A stretch of DNA of 64,000 bases from Aggregatilinea lenta (GCF_003569045.1 NZ_BFCB01000003.1:1-64000), one strand, 5' to 3'. Numbered from the stretch's first letter, positions 48,427 to 58,023 are shown. Numbers and translations are program-made. Notes: generated by a model from the letters alone, not told the origin.

Positions 48427-48465
48427 AAAAAACCAGGACGCTCATTTTACCGGGCGTCCTGGTTT
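48427..48465 (-). terminator. Terminator of hemerythrin gene
   Basis: On the minus strand AACCAGGACG pairs with CGTCCTGGTT, followed by TTTT. It separates the hemerythrin gene from the DUF3267 gene. Confidence 0.85.
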
Positions 48466-48624
48466 CATTGTAGATGGAAGCGGGAGGTGGGGGCAAACGC
48501 AAGCCTACTGGGAGTATGGACCCGGTATGGTACACCGGGCGGCAGACTCGAGATGCACCAGGAGCCTATGCCCTGGTGAACGTCTGCTTTTTGATCGCCG
48601 CGCTGCTGGGGGATGCTGGCCTCG

Positions 48625-49131
48625 CTAGTGCCGCAGGTGCAGGTCGGGCCGCCGCGTCCAGCGCGCCATGAGCGGGCAGACGTGCGTTTCCTCGTAGGCC
48701 AGGTGCGCCCGCAGCGCGTCTGCCAGCCGCCGCAGGTCGTTATTCAGCACGTCCGGCTCCACCGCGGCCAGATCCAGGATCGCTGCATGAAAGCGGTCAA
48801 TCAGTTCCGACAGCTCGTCGTGCTCGGCGTTGAGCCGCGCGACGATGGCCGCGTCCAGCCCTTCGTCTTGCAGCAGCGGGAACATGCCCTCCGTTTCGAT
48901 GGAGTGGTGCAGGTGCAGATACTGCGTGTACTGCGTCCCGGCCTGGATCAGCGCGCGAGTGTGTTGCGCCGTGTCCGGGCCGTCGAGTTTCCCATCACCG
49001 CGCAGTAGATCCTCGACGTAGCCCAGGATCGCGGCGAGCTGGTCGCGGAACATGTCGTGTACGGCGAGGAATTCCTGCACGAACGGGCTGCGGAGCTGGT
49101 CTTCGGTGGCGCCTTCATAGGGCGGGTTCAT
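48625..49131 (-). CDS. Hemerythrin domain protein
   Basis: The 168-aa product has the four-helix hemerythrin pattern with metal ligands: HDMFRDQL near 25, HLHHSIETEGMFP near 73, NAEHDELSELIDRFH near 101 and HLAYEETHVCPL near 143. It would bind a di-iron site for oxygen or NO sensing or iron handling. The upstream leader holds a 36-bp palindrome. Confidence 0.9.
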   Translation of the reverse strand: MNPPYEGATEDQLRSPFVQEFLAVHDMFRDQLAAILGYVEDLLRGDGKLDGPDTAQHTRALIQAGTQYTQYLHLHHSIETEGMFPLLQDEGLDAAIVARLNAEHDELSELIDRFHAAILDLAAVEPDVLNNDLRRLADALRAHLAYEETHVCPLMARWTRRPDLHLRH

Positions 49132-49208
49132 GGTATTTCCCCATCGGTACGGTGAGATCGGGCGCGCCCGATCTGGCGGCGAAGGTGGGAAAAAGCAGCG
49201 AAAAGCGC

Positions 49209-49244
49209 ATCAGGCTCTGGCGACATGTCACCGGAGCCTGATAA
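49209..49244. promoter_or_regulatory. 36-bp near-perfect palindrome in hemerythrin leader
   Basis: ATCAGGCTCTGGCGACAT is followed directly by ATGTCACCGGAGCCTGAT, an inverted copy with two G-T-type mismatches. It lies between the divergent hemerythrin and HTH genes, about 80 bases before the hemerythrin start. On the minus strand T-rich sequence follows it, so it could act as a leader hairpin as well as an operator. Confidence 0.5.
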
Positions 49245-49329
49245 TGATGCTATTGTAACATGTTTTCGGGCAGGTCAACTGCAAGGACTTCCTTTTTATA
49301 CCTTATTATTCCCTATAAATGGGAGTTTA

Positions 49330-49358
49330 TTGACAGATTAGGGACTATTACGTACTAT
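49330..49358 (+). promoter_or_regulatory. Consensus promoter of HTH gene
   Basis: TTGACA at 49330-49335 and TACTAT at 49353-49358 are spaced by 17 bases. The predicted transcription start coincides with the A of the ATG at 49366, so the mRNA should have no leader. Confidence 0.8.
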
Positions 49359-49365
49359 AAGAGCC

Positions 49366-49815
49366 ATGAACGAACCCAAAGAGTACTATTCTACAGACGA
49401 GGTTGCGGCGTTGTTGGGCCTGCATGTCAGGACCATTCGACGCTTTATCCGCGAAGGCAAGCTCAGAGCCACGCGGGTTGGAAAGCAGTTCCGGATCGCA
49501 GAAAGTGACCTCAGTAAGCTGGTCGGTTCCGATGGAGAAACGAAACCCGCCAGGTCACAAAACCGCCGCCGACATATCGTGGCTTTAACAACGGTAGACA
49601 TTGATGCAGTTGGACCTGCGGAGCGGGAACGCCTCGTAAATCTGCTCGGTGGCGCTTTTAAATCCCTGGACAACGAGCAGACCAGCCGACGGTTTGACGC
49701 AATTTATTACGAAGAGGAGCGGCGGCTGCGGCTCCTTATCAACGCTGACCTCGATGTCACAACTGCGGTGCTCGGCATGATCCGAGTTGTGCTAGAAGAG
49801 ATGGAAAACGGCTGA
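49366..49815 (+). CDS. HTH (MerR/excisionase-type) DNA-binding protein
   Basis: The 149-aa product opens with EYYSTDEVAALLGLHVRTIRRFIREGKLRATRVGKQFRI, the helix-turn-helix of excisionase-type (helix_turn_helix_17) proteins. Residues 70-149 form a second domain of unknown type (LLINADLDVTTAVLGMIRVVLEEMENG). No ribosome site precedes the ATG, in line with the leaderless promoter. A hydrolase gene begins 9 bases after its stop; it probably regulates that operon. Confidence 0.88.
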   Translation: MNEPKEYYSTDEVAALLGLHVRTIRRFIREGKLRATRVGKQFRIAESDLSKLVGSDGETKPARSQNRRRHIVALTTVDIDAVGPAERERLVNLLGGAFKSLDNEQTSRRFDAIYYEEERRLRLLINADLDVTTAVLGMIRVVLEEMENG

Positions 49816-49824
49816 GATACGACC

Positions 49825-50718
49825 ATGCAAGAAATAACGCATACGGCGTCCCCCGTCTTTAAGTCGGCGCACGCTGAAAGTGAAGTCCTGAACCGCTATA
49901 AAGAGCACCTTCGCTTGTGGCCTGTCCCCAACGAGCAGTCGTATATCCCAACGCGTCAGGGCAATACGTTCGTTGTGGCGAGTGGGCCGAAGAGCGCTCC
50001 GCCCATCGTTCTGCTGCACGGCACGATGTCCAATGCGGCGTCATGGATGCGCGAGGTTACAACATGGGCGAAGGAATTCCGGGTTTATGCGGTCGATGTT
50101 ATCGGTGACGCAGGGTTGAGCGCCCCTTCCCGCCCGTCATTTGCCTCGGACGCGCACGCGTTGTGGCTGAGTGACGTGCTGGATGGCCTGGACGTGCCTA
50201 GCGCTTCGGTTATCGGAACCTCGATGGGCGGCGCGATCGCTCTGGACTTTGCGATGCGCCTACCCGAGCGTGTGGACAATCTGGTCCTCATATGTCCCGG
50301 GGGTGTTGCCGATAAAAGTATTATCTGGTGGGCACTCCCGCTTTTGCTGCTTGGCCCCTGGGGCGCTCGAAAAGTCAGAGAGAGAATCATCGGCAAGTTC
50401 CCCGAACCGGAGTCGGATGAGGCGAAAAAGTTCGCTGAACTTACGGATTTAACCTTTAAAAACATGGTTCCCCGGACGGAGAACCTGCCATCGTTCACGG
50501 ACGAGCAGCTCGCCCGGCTGACGATGCCGGTATTCGTCCTGCTGGGTGGTCGAGACGTGACGATGGATTCTGACGTGATCAAGCGCCGGTTTGAACGGCA
50601 TATCCCGCACGCCGAAATTCTGCTGGATCCGAATGCACGTCATTATCTGGGCGATCGGTCGGCGGCGATTGCGCAATTCCTGCGCCGTGCGTATTCGGCA
50701 GACGATGCCGTGGAATAA
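49825..50718 (+). CDS. Alpha/beta hydrolase
   Basis: The 297-aa product has IVLLHGTMSNAASWM near 54, VYAVDVIGDAGLS near 88, the nucleophile in VIGTSMGGAIALDF near 130, an Asp in LLGGRDVTMDSD near 230, and a C-terminal His in NARHYLGDR near 270. Substrate unknown. It is the second gene of the HTH operon. Codon use is a little less GC-rich than around it. Confidence 0.88.
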   Translation: MQEITHTASPVFKSAHAESEVLNRYKEHLRLWPVPNEQSYIPTRQGNTFVVASGPKSAPPIVLLHGTMSNAASWMREVTTWAKEFRVYAVDVIGDAGLSAPSRPSFASDAHALWLSDVLDGLDVPSASVIGTSMGGAIALDFAMRLPERVDNLVLICPGGVADKSIIWWALPLLLLGPWGARKVRERIIGKFPEPESDEAKKFAELTDLTFKNMVPRTENLPSFTDEQLARLTMPVFVLLGGRDVTMDSDVIKRRFERHIPHAEILLDPNARHYLGDRSAAIAQFLRRAYSADDAVE

Positions 50719-50774
50719 GGCCGCACCACAGCCATCACCTTGGCCGGAACCGGTCGTTATCGAATCCGCCAAAC

Positions 50775-50815
50775 AAACCGAGGCCTATCGACATGACAGG
50801 CCTCGGTTTATCGTT
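50775..50815. terminator. Bidirectional terminator between hydrolase and copA
   Basis: AAACCGAGGCCT pairs with AGGCCTCGGTTT across an 11-base loop; T-rich sequence follows on both strands. It serves the convergent hydrolase and copA genes. Confidence 0.85.
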
Positions 50816-50850
50816 TGATGCTGTACCGTTGTTGCAGCGCGGATCCGGCG

Positions 50851-53289
50851 TCAGTTCAGCTTGAAGTTGCGCAGGCGCAGCGAGTTGCCCACCACGAAGA
50901 TGTCGCTGAAGGCCATCGCCGCCGCCGCCAGGATCGGGTTAAGCTGCCGGAACAGCTCCGGCGCGGCATCCACCGGGGCGAGCACGCCCGCCGCGACCGG
51001 GATCAGGATGACGTTGTAGGCGAAGGCCCAGAACAGGTTCTCCTTGATGCCGCGCACGGTGCGCTTGCTGAGCCGGATGGCGCGGGCCACGCCGCGCACG
51101 TCGCCGCTGATCAGCGTCACGTCCGACGCCTCAATGGCAACATCCGTGCCCGTGCCGATGGCGATGCCCACGTCCGCCTGGGCCAGCGCGGGCGCGTCGT
51201 TGATGCCGTCGCCGACCATGCCCACCATGAACCCTTCGTCCTGAAGCTGCTTGACGTAAGCGGCCTTGTCGCCGGGCTTGACCTCGGCAAAGACGCGGTC
51301 GATACCCACTTCCTGCGCGATGGCGTCGGCGGTCGCCTGGTTGTCGCCGGTCATCATAACCACCGTCAGGCCCATCTCGTGCAGCCGCTGCACCGCTTCT
51401 GCCGATCCGTCCTTGATGGTGTCGGCCACGGCGATCACGGCGCTGGCCTGCCCGTCCACGGCCAGCCACATCGCGGTTTTGGCTTCCGCTTGAAGGCGGT
51501 TCGCTTCCGCTTCCAACCCGTTCAGGTGCACGTTTTCGGCGGCCATCAGCGCGACGTTGCCCATCAGCACCGCATGCCCATCGACCTCGGCGCGCACGCC
51601 CTGCCCGGTCACGGACTGGAACTGCTGCGGCACGGCCAACGCCAGATGACGCTCGTCCGCCGCGCGCACGATGGCTTCGCCCAGCGGGTGTTCGCTGCGG
51701 CGCTCGGCGGTCGCGGCCAGGGCCAGCAGCGCGGATTCGTCCAGTACCGCCGCGTGGCTGACCACGATATCCGTCACGCTCGGTTCGCCGCGTGTCAGCG
51801 TACCGGTCTTGTCCAGCACGACGGCGGTCAGCTTATGCGCGCGCTCCAATGATTCGCTGTTCTTGAACAGGATGCCGTTCTCCGCGCCCTTGCCCATGCC
51901 GACGATGATCGCGGTTGGCGTGGCGAGGCCCATCGCGCACGGGCAGGCGATGACCAGCACGGCGATCATGCGCACCAGCGAGGCGGTGAAGTCGCCCGTG
52001 CCGATCATCCACACGGCGAAGGTCAGCACGGCGATGGACACCACCGCCGGGACGAAGATCGCGGAGATCTGGTCGGCCAGCCGCTGGATGGGCGCTTTGC
52101 TGCCCTGCGCCTGTTCGACCAGCCGCACGATCTGCGCCAACGCCGTTTCGCGCCCGACGCGCGTCGCCTCGAAGACGAGCGTGCCCTGCTTGTTGATCGT
52201 CGCGCCGATGACCGGGGTTCCCGCGCTCTTTTCGACCGGCAGGCTCTCGCCCGTGATCATGCTCTCGTCCACGGCGCTCGTGCCGTCCACCACGGTCCCA
52301 TCGACCGGGATCTTCTCGCCGGGGCGTACGATGACGTGGTCGCCTACACTCACCTGCTCGACGGGGATGTCGATTTCTTCGCCGTCGCGGATCACGCGCG
52401 CCGTTTTTGCGCGCAGGCCCATCAACTCCTTGATCGCGCGGCTGGTGCGGCCCTTGGCGTAGGACTCAATCAGCGTGCCGAGCGTGATCAGCGTGATGAT
52501 GGCGGCGGCGGTCTCAAAATAGACGTGCCCGCTAATGAAGCCGAGCGTGACGACGATGCTGTAGAAATAGGCCACACTCGACCCCATCGCTACCAGCACA
52601 TCCATGTTGGCCGAGCCGTTGCGCAGCGACTTATAGCCGCCCGTGTAATATTCGCGCCCGGTGTAGAACTGAACCGGCGTCGCCAGCGCCCAGAACATAT
52701 AGTTGACCCACGACGCGTGCGCCCATTCCCCCAGCAGGCTGAAGTCGCGCGCCATACTCATGATCAGCAGCGGCAGCGTGAAGACGAGGCCGACCGTCAG
52801 GCGCGTGATATTGTGCCGGATCTCGGCGCGGCGTGCGGCCTGCTCGGCGTCTTCCAGCTCGTCTTCATCCTCGGCCTGGACCACGCCGTAGCCCGCTTTT
52901 TCGACGGCGGCGACCAGCGCCTCGCGGCTGATGCCCGGCGCGGCCTTGACCAGCGCGTGCTCGCTGGCGAAGTTCACGTCCGCGTTCAGCACGCCATCCA
53001 CCTTGCGCAGCGCGCGCTGCACGTTGGCCGCGCAGTTGGTACACGTCATGCCGGTGATCGCCAGATCGACCGTCTGCTCCGGCACGTCATAACCGGCTTT
53101 GCGCACGCGTGCGATGATGTCGCCCGGCTTCAGCAGGCTGTCGTCGTAGGTGAGCGTCAGCTTTTCGCTGGCGAAGTTAACGTTAGCTTCCTGCACGCCG
53201 TCCAGCTTGCGCACGCTGCGCTCGACGGTTGCCACGCAGTTGGCGCAGGTCATGCCGGTGACGGGAAGGTTGAGTGATTTGTCTGCCAT
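50851..53289 (-). CDS. copA: Copper-exporting P-type ATPase
   Basis: The 812-aa P1B-ATPase has two N-terminal heavy-metal domains with CxxC (MTCANC near 15, MTCTNC near 84), eight TM helices, the CPC metal site in [15 protein letters not shown] near 448, the phosphorylation site DKTGTLT near 493 and [10 protein letters not shown] near 690. It pumps Cu(I) out of the cytoplasm. It is third in the csoR-copZ-copA run, with a family B palindrome in the 123-bp gap before it. Confidence 0.95.
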   Translation of the reverse strand: MADKSLNLPVTGMTCANCVATVERSVRKLDGVQEANVNFASEKLTLTYDDSLLKPGDIIARVRKAGYDVPEQTVDLAITGMTCTNCAANVQRALRKVDGVLNADVNFASEHALVKAAPGISREALVAAVEKAGYGVVQAEDEDELEDAEQAARRAEIRHNITRLTVGLVFTLPLLIMSMARDFSLLGEWAHASWVNYMFWALATPVQFYTGREYYTGGYKSLRNGSANMDVLVAMGSSVAYFYSIVVTLGFISGHVYFETAAAIITLITLGTLIESYAKGRTSRAIKELMGLRAKTARVIRDGEEIDIPVEQVSVGDHVIVRPGEKIPVDGTVVDGTSAVDESMITGESLPVEKSAGTPVIGATINKQGTLVFEATRVGRETALAQIVRLVEQAQGSKAPIQRLADQISAIFVPAVVSIAVLTFAVWMIGTGDFTASLVRMIAVLVIACPCAMGLATPTAIIVGMGKGAENGILFKNSESLERAHKLTAVVLDKTGTLTRGEPSVTDIVVSHAAVLDESALLALAATAERRSEHPLGEAIVRAADERHLALAVPQQFQSVTGQGVRAEVDGHAVLMGNVALMAAENVHLNGLEAEANRLQAEAKTAMWLAVDGQASAVIAVADTIKDGSAEAVQRLHEMGLTVVMMTGDNQATADAIAQEVGIDRVFAEVKPGDKAAYVKQLQDEGFMVGMVGDGINDAPALAQADVGIAIGTGTDVAIEASDVTLISGDVRGVARAIRLSKRTVRGIKENLFWAFAYNVILIPVAAGVLAPVDAAPELFRQLNPILAAAAMAFSDIFVVGNSLRLRNFKLN

Positions 53290-53362
53290 CGTGTGTTCCT
53301 ATGGGGCGGGTGAGCCTGGCCCCGAATCGTTGGGTGATGAATGTGGGTGCGGCAGGTGGTCC

Positions 53363-53390
53363 GTAGGGGCGTATTGCAATACGCCCCTAC
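53363..53390. repeat. Perfect 28-bp family B palindrome
   Basis: GTAGGGGCGTATTG is followed by its exact reverse complement. It lies between copZ and copA. A near-identical copy is at 60145-60172, and both are followed by CCGG(A/G)TC. Confidence 0.85.
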
Positions 53391-53412
53391 CGGATCTGCA
53401 CGAGAGGGTGAG

Positions 53413-53622
53413 TTAGTTCGCCGCCGGGGGATAGTTGATCTCGACCAGCAGGTCGTTGATCTGCTCCCAGGTCGCCGGATTGTCCCACTCGACGGTCACC
53501 GTGCGGGTGTCCTTGTCGGCCTCGACGCGCTGCACGCCCGCCAGATCGCTGACTTCGTTCTTGATGGTCATGACGCAGTGACCGCAGGAAATGTTGGGGA
53601 CTTCAAAGGTCTTGCTGGACAT
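53413..53622 (-). CDS. copZ: Copper chaperone (CopZ-like HMA protein)
   Basis: The 69-aa product is one heavy-metal-associated domain with the metal site ISCGHC near 11-16. The metal motif CGHC is typical of CopZ-like proteins. It should carry Cu(I) to CopA and CsoR. AAGGAG precedes the ATG by 8 bases. Confidence 0.9.
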   Translation of the reverse strand: MSSKTFEVPNISCGHCVMTIKNEVSDLAGVQRVEADKDTRTVTVEWDNPATWEQINDLLVEINYPPAAN

Positions 53623-53686
53623 GTGATTGGCTCCTTGAACTGACGTTGTGAATACGATGAGAGATAGTGCGTAAAACCGGGTTGGT

Positions 53687-53965
53687 TCAGGGCTTGTTGG
53701 TCTGGCGGAACACCTCGGTGATTTCGCCCAGGACGCGCTCGCGGTCGTCGGGATCGTCGCCGCGCATGGCGGTCGTGACGCACGTATGCAGGTGCGAATC
53801 GAGGATGTTTTCGCTCACGCGCGACAGCGCCGTTTGGGCCGCCTGGATCTGCTTGATCACATCGATGCAGTAACGCTCGTCTTCGAGCATTCGTACGATG
53901 CCGTTGATGTGCCCCGAAACACTCTTGAGGCGGTGAATCGCATCGGCGCGGGTGGTGTCGTCCAT
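53687..53965 (-). CDS. csoR: CsoR-type copper-sensing repressor
   Basis: The 92-aa product has the all-helical CsoR/FrmR pattern: RLKSVSGHINGIVRMLEDERYCIDVIKQI with Cys33, then DSHLHTCV giving His and Cys, the W-X-Y metal-site trio of CsoR. Apo-CsoR represses; Cu(I) releases it. It is first in the cop operon with GGAG 8 bases upstream of the ATG. Confidence 0.93.
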   Translation of the reverse strand: MDDTTRADAIHRLKSVSGHINGIVRMLEDERYCIDVIKQIQAAQTALSRVSENILDSHLHTCVTTAMRGDDPDDRERVLGEITEVFRQTNKP

Positions 53966-53982
53966 AACCAGTGCTCCAATCC

Positions 53983-54012
53983 TTGCCCCACCCCCCTGGG
54001 GGAGGGGGTATC
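53983..54012 (-). promoter_or_regulatory. CsoR-type operator
   Basis: A GC-tract pseudo-palindrome runs from TTGCCCCACCCCC through GGGGGAGGGGG to TATC, like known CsoR operators with a C run facing a G run between AT-flanked ends. It covers the region just downstream of the predicted transcription start. Confidence 0.7.
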
Positions 54013-54021
54013 AATGCCCCT

Positions 54022-54050
54022 ATGATAGCGCCGCAGTCTGCACCTGTCAA
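54022..54050 (-). promoter_or_regulatory. Promoter of csoR-copZ-copA
   Basis: On the minus strand TTGACA (54050-54045) and TATCAT (54027-54022) are spaced by 17 bases. The start would be near 54015, directly beside the CsoR operator. Confidence 0.8.
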
Positions 54051-54194
54051 TTGAGATGTGAGGAATTGCATACCAGGACCAGTCGATTGGCCCGCGCGGA
54101 TCGGCGGTTCAAAACAGGAGAGATGAGAGCAGTCCGCCCCGCGCCGAACCGGGTACAATTCCCGGCGGTCCCTGACGCGAAGAGGTCCCCATCG

Positions 54195-55454
54195 ATGGAG
54201 AATCACCGCCGTCCCATGCCGGACGCGCTGCGCGGTCCGGCACGCAACACGTTTATCTTCGTCCTGGTGACGATGTTTCTTAATGCGGTCGGCTTCGGGC
54301 TGCTGAACCCGGTCGCGCCGTTTTTGGTCTCCGACTATGTGACGAATCCAGCCGACAAGGGCCTGATGGTCGGCTGGATGATCTCGCTTTACGCCATCTG
54401 CCAGTTTCTGGCCGCGCCCGGTTTGGGCGCATTGAGCGACCGCATGGGCCGCCGCACGATCCTGTTGATCTGCCTGGCGGGATCGGCGGTGGGCTACCTG
54501 ATCACGGGCATCGGCGGGGCGCTGTGGGTGCTGTTCCTGGGGCGCATCATCGATGGGCTGACGGGCGGCAACGTGGGAGTCATTTACGCCACCGTCGCGG
54601 ACGTTACGTCGCCGCGCGAGCGCAGCAAATACTTCGGCTGGTTGGGCGCGGCGGGCGGCATCGGCTTCATCCTGGGACCGGCCATCGGCGGGCTGGCGTC
54701 CGGCCTGGGGCATACTGCTCCGCTGTACGTGGCGGCGCTGGTGACCTTTGGCAACCTGATCCTGGGCGTGCTTTACATGCCAGAGACGCTGCCGCCTGAA
54801 AAGCGCGCGCAGCAAGTCAGCCTGGCGCGGCTCAATCCGTTCGGCGTACTGGGCAAGGTGCTGGCGATCCCGCAGCTGCGCTGGCTGCTGGCGGCGTGGT
54901 TCCTGTATAACCTGCCGTTCGCGGCGCTGCAAGCCAATCTCGGGCTGTATGCCATCGACACGTTGGGCTGGGATTCCGCCGGGACCAGCTCGATTTACGT
55001 CGTGGTGGGCCTGATGAACATCACGACGCAGGGGCTGCTGTTAGGGTGGCTGCACCGCCGCTTTGGCGACAAGCGCGTGGTGATGGGCGGGATGCTGCTG
55101 CAGATCGTGGGCTATATGGTGATCGCGTCGGTGCTGGTGGCGAAGACGTCCGTCGTGCTCTACCTGGGCATCCTGTTCTTTTCGTCGGGCAACGGGCTGA
55201 TTATCCCCTCGATGAACGGCCTGTTCTCGCGCGCCGCGACCGCGCAATCACAGGGACAGGTTCAGGGTGGCGGCCAGTCGGTGCAGTCGCTGGCGCGCAT
55301 CGGCGGGCCGCTGATGGGCGGCGAATCGTACGACCGTTTCGGCCATGCCGCGCCGTACCTGTCCGGTGTGGCGCTGGTGCTGGCGGCGCTCGCCACGGTC
55401 AGCACTGCGATCCCCGCACGAGAACTGGAACCCGTTCCGGCGGGAGCGGACTGA
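54195..55454 (+). CDS. MFS transporter (drug-efflux, TetA-like)
   Basis: The 419-aa product has about 12 TM helices. GALSDRMGRRTILL near 80 is MFS motif A, and the second half has a similar WLHRRFGDKRVVMGG loop. The order resembles TetA-type drug/H+ antiporters. Substrate unknown. ATG 54195 is preceded by AGAGG; the open frame reaches back to 53952 through the csoR promoter, without similarity. Confidence 0.9.
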   Translation: MENHRRPMPDALRGPARNTFIFVLVTMFLNAVGFGLLNPVAPFLVSDYVTNPADKGLMVGWMISLYAICQFLAAPGLGALSDRMGRRTILLICLAGSAVGYLITGIGGALWVLFLGRIIDGLTGGNVGVIYATVADVTSPRERSKYFGWLGAAGGIGFILGPAIGGLASGLGHTAPLYVAALVTFGNLILGVLYMPETLPPEKRAQQVSLARLNPFGVLGKVLAIPQLRWLLAAWFLYNLPFAALQANLGLYAIDTLGWDSAGTSSIYVVVGLMNITTQGLLLGWLHRRFGDKRVVMGGMLLQIVGYMVIASVLVAKTSVVLYLGILFFSSGNGLIIPSMNGLFSRAATAQSQGQVQGGGQSVQSLARIGGPLMGGESYDRFGHAAPYLSGVALVLAALATVSTAIPARELEPVPAGAD

Positions 55455-55491
55455 TCCGGCGCGATCGCAGTGTCGAGACGGCTGCCGACCA

Positions 55492-55515
55492 AAAAGCCCC
55501 CGCGCGGGGGCTTTT
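55492..55515. terminator. Bidirectional terminator
   Basis: AAAAGCCCCCGC is followed directly by its reverse complement ending CTTTT, a perfect 24-bp inverted repeat. It separates the convergent MFS gene and the secreted unknown. Confidence 0.85.
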
Positions 55516-55542
55516 GTGTGCTATGCAGTGCGTGCCGGATAT

Positions 55543-56604
55543 TTAGCCCGTTTCGCCCTGGACCTGGGTAGCATCCCCGGCCAGCACGACCATGCCCGCA
55601 TGCGGAATGACGCCACACGTCCAGCCGTCGTACAGGCCGGAGTCCAACACGGAGACGGCGCGCGGCTGCGTCGCAGCGTCCAGATACCACAGCGTGCCCT
55701 CGCCCTTGAGGCAGATGGTTACCGGGTGCTCGAAGGGAATCACCGCCGCTCCGTTCGCCATGCCGGAGACGTCAACCGCCTGGAGCACGGTTTGGTCCAG
55801 CACACCCGAATCACCGATCTCAGACGGCGTGTTGCCGTACAGGAATTCGCCGTTCCGTGCGATCACGCGGCAGTAGACGTTGCCGTCCGGCACGGTGCCA
55901 TCCGCCACGTCTGCCTTCGCGATTGGGTCCGTTTCGCTGCCGATGAGCTGGCACAGCGGGGCCTGGGCGCGAGCGTGATCTTCAGCCGTGGCGAGATATT
56001 CTGTCGGAGCCGGTTTCACCACTGCACCTGTTTCCTCCGGCGCGGGCGGATCGCCGTAAAGAACGGTGCCGCGCCAGACGCGCTCGGTATAGTGCCCATC
56101 AAAGGGTGTCAAAGGATCACCCAGGCAGCTTGCGCTTCCGCCGGAGAACGCCAGATCGCCATTATCGAAGGACAGCGTCGTGTATCCACGATAGCGGGTG
56201 GCCAGACCCCCGGAACCGCCCTGTGTGCCGGAATAGATCAGGATGCCGTAGGTTTGCCCGGCGGGGATAGTCAGCCCGCCGACATGGAGGGAGTAGAGCG
56301 TCTGGATGAACCCACTGCCGCCCGTAATAGTTTCCGAACCGAGCAGCGTCCAGACCGCGGCATTGTCTTCTGATCCGGCGAAGGTTCCGGGCTTGTAGTA
56401 CACGCGGACGTTGGCCGTACCGACAAAATTAGTTTCGAAGCCGGTGATATAGATGTCTTCGGTCAGAGCGGTAAGGTCGAAAAATGTGCCCTCGCAGCCG
56501 CCGTCACTGGTGACGTTAGTCGAGAGTGAACCTGTCGCGGCGGAGACGAGGCTGTAACCAGCCAGGGAGAAAAGTGCCAGGACGATGAGTAGTCGCTTGT
56601 TCAT
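55543..56604 (-). CDS. Secreted hypothetical protein
   Basis: The 353-aa product has a signal peptide (1-23, ending VSA) and then a beta-rich region (about 30-180) with GSCLG-type Cys and many Gly/Thr/Tyr: VRVYYKPGTFAG, GLTIPAGQTYGILIYSG. A second part (about 200-345, from CQLIGSETDP) is also beta-rich, with CRVIARNGEFLYGN. No name is supported. GGGAGG gives the start. Confidence 0.75.
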   Translation of the reverse strand: MNKRLLIVLALFSLAGYSLVSAATGSLSTNVTSDGGCEGTFFDLTALTEDIYITGFETNFVGTANVRVYYKPGTFAGSEDNAAVWTLLGSETITGGSGFIQTLYSLHVGGLTIPAGQTYGILIYSGTQGGSGGLATRYRGYTTLSFDNGDLAFSGGSASCLGDPLTPFDGHYTERVWRGTVLYGDPPAPEETGAVVKPAPTEYLATAEDHARAQAPLCQLIGSETDPIAKADVADGTVPDGNVYCRVIARNGEFLYGNTPSEIGDSGVLDQTVLQAVDVSGMANGAAVIPFEHPVTICLKGEGTLWYLDAATQPRAVSVLDSGLYDGWTCGVIPHAGMVVLAGDATQVQGETG

Positions 56605-56972
56605 GTTCCCTCCCGCATCACTGCATGAGAATAATGAAATCCAAACGATAGAGGGTAATATCTGACATACATATTTTATGCATTAATAAATTCCGCGCCA
56701 GTGAGTAAGAAGACTCTGTTACTTCTGTGAACGATCCGCTTTTGTTTGGGGTTGGCGGACGCGCTGCGCGGCTGGACACATCGATCTATGACAGCCCGCG
56801 CGATATCGTGTGAGCTTTTTGCCTTTCTAATCGGATCCGGGCCTGCTAAACTGTATGAATGATCGGGCAGCGGATGTCTAAGATCATGTGACAGCCTGAA
56901 TATCGTCACTGAGATATATTTCACAAGAGCAGTATAGTTGGCGTACTTTGAAGGACCCTATAAGGAGACATC
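56605..56972. other. Intergenic region between divergent genes
   Basis: The gap is AT-rich around 56650-56700 (TATTTTATGCATTAATAAA), as expected for promoters of the two divergent genes. TATAGT at 56933-56938 may be a -10 element for the DHODH-like gene. No small gene or repeat was seen. Confidence 0.4.
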
Positions 56973-57962
56973 ATGGCGAATCTCTCGACGACGTATATGG
57001 GGATTGAACTCAAAAATCCCTTGATTGTGGCCGCCAGTTCGATTTCGAATCAGGTGGATAGAGTGAAACGCGCCGAAGAATATGGTGCAGGCGCACTTGT
57101 GATTCGCTCGATCTTCGAAGAGCAGATCCATGCCGACGGCATGACCATGCAGGACTTTATGGAGCGCCTGGCGAACATCTCGCCGGAGATCCAGTCCTCG
57201 TTTTATCCGCCCGTGGAACACGGCGGCCCGCGCGAGCATATGATGTGGGTGGAAAAGACCCGCCGCGCCGTCAGCATGCCGATCTTCGCCAGTCTGAACG
57301 CCGTGAATCCCGGCGCGTGGGTTGAATATGCCAAGCAGCTTGAAGAAACCGGCATCGACGGTCTGGAAGTCAACTACTACACCGTCAACGCCGATATCAA
57401 CCGCACCGGCAACGACATGGAAAAGGCGCTGTACGACATCGTCTCCGGCGTGAAAGACGCGGTGAAGATTCCCGTGGCGGTCAAGTTGGGCGCGGCCTAC
57501 ACCTCGATTGCGAACGTGATCAGCGAGCTGGACAAGCGCGGCGCCAATGCGGTGGTGCTGTTCAACCGCTTCCTGCAGCCGGACATCGACATCGATACGG
57601 AAGAACTGACCAACCACATGACTTACAGCCATCCCGAAGAGATGCGTATGCCGCTGCGCTGGGTGGCCCTGCTGTATGGCCGCATCAAGCTCGACATGGC
57701 GCTGAACACGGGCGTGCACTCCGGGCGCGACATTGCCCGCGCGATGCTGGCCGGCGCGACGACCGTCCAGGTGGCGTCGGCGCTGCTGGAAAACGGCCTG
57801 CCCTACATCTCCACGATGCTGATGGACCTGCAGGGCTGGATGAGCGAGAAGGGCTACGACTCGGTGGATGAGTTCCGTGGCAACCTCAGCCAGCAGAACG
57901 TCGAGGACCCGTTCGGCTTCGAGCGCGCGCAGTACATGAAGCTGCTGCTCGCGCAGGAATAA
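56973..57962 (+). CDS. Dihydroorotate dehydrogenase-like flavoprotein
   Basis: The 329-aa product has the class 1 DHODH-like barrel: TTYMGIELKNPLIVAASSIS at the start, the substrate-side loop LEVNYYTVNADI near 135, VAVKLGAAYTSI near 170, and TTVQVASALLENG near 265 for FMN phosphate. The usual NxSCPN motif reads EVNYYTVN here, so the enzyme is a DHODH-like protein and not a proven PyrD. TAAGGAGA gives the start. Confidence 0.85.
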   Translation: MANLSTTYMGIELKNPLIVAASSISNQVDRVKRAEEYGAGALVIRSIFEEQIHADGMTMQDFMERLANISPEIQSSFYPPVEHGGPREHMMWVEKTRRAVSMPIFASLNAVNPGAWVEYAKQLEETGIDGLEVNYYTVNADINRTGNDMEKALYDIVSGVKDAVKIPVAVKLGAAYTSIANVISELDKRGANAVVLFNRFLQPDIDIDTEELTNHMTYSHPEEMRMPLRWVALLYGRIKLDMALNTGVHSGRDIARAMLAGATTVQVASALLENGLPYISTMLMDLQGWMSEKGYDSVDEFRGNLSQQNVEDPFGFERAQYMKLLLAQE

Positions 57963-57992
57963 GCCGCACGCGGTTTAACACCGTATACGATA

Positions 57993-58023
57993 CAGGCCGG
58001 ATCGCGTCACGATCCGGCCTGTT
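57993..58023 (+). terminator. Hairpin terminator after DHODH-like gene
   Basis: ACAGGCCGGATCG pairs with CGATCCGGCCTGT across five bases, followed by TGTATTT, a weak U run. Confidence 0.7.
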
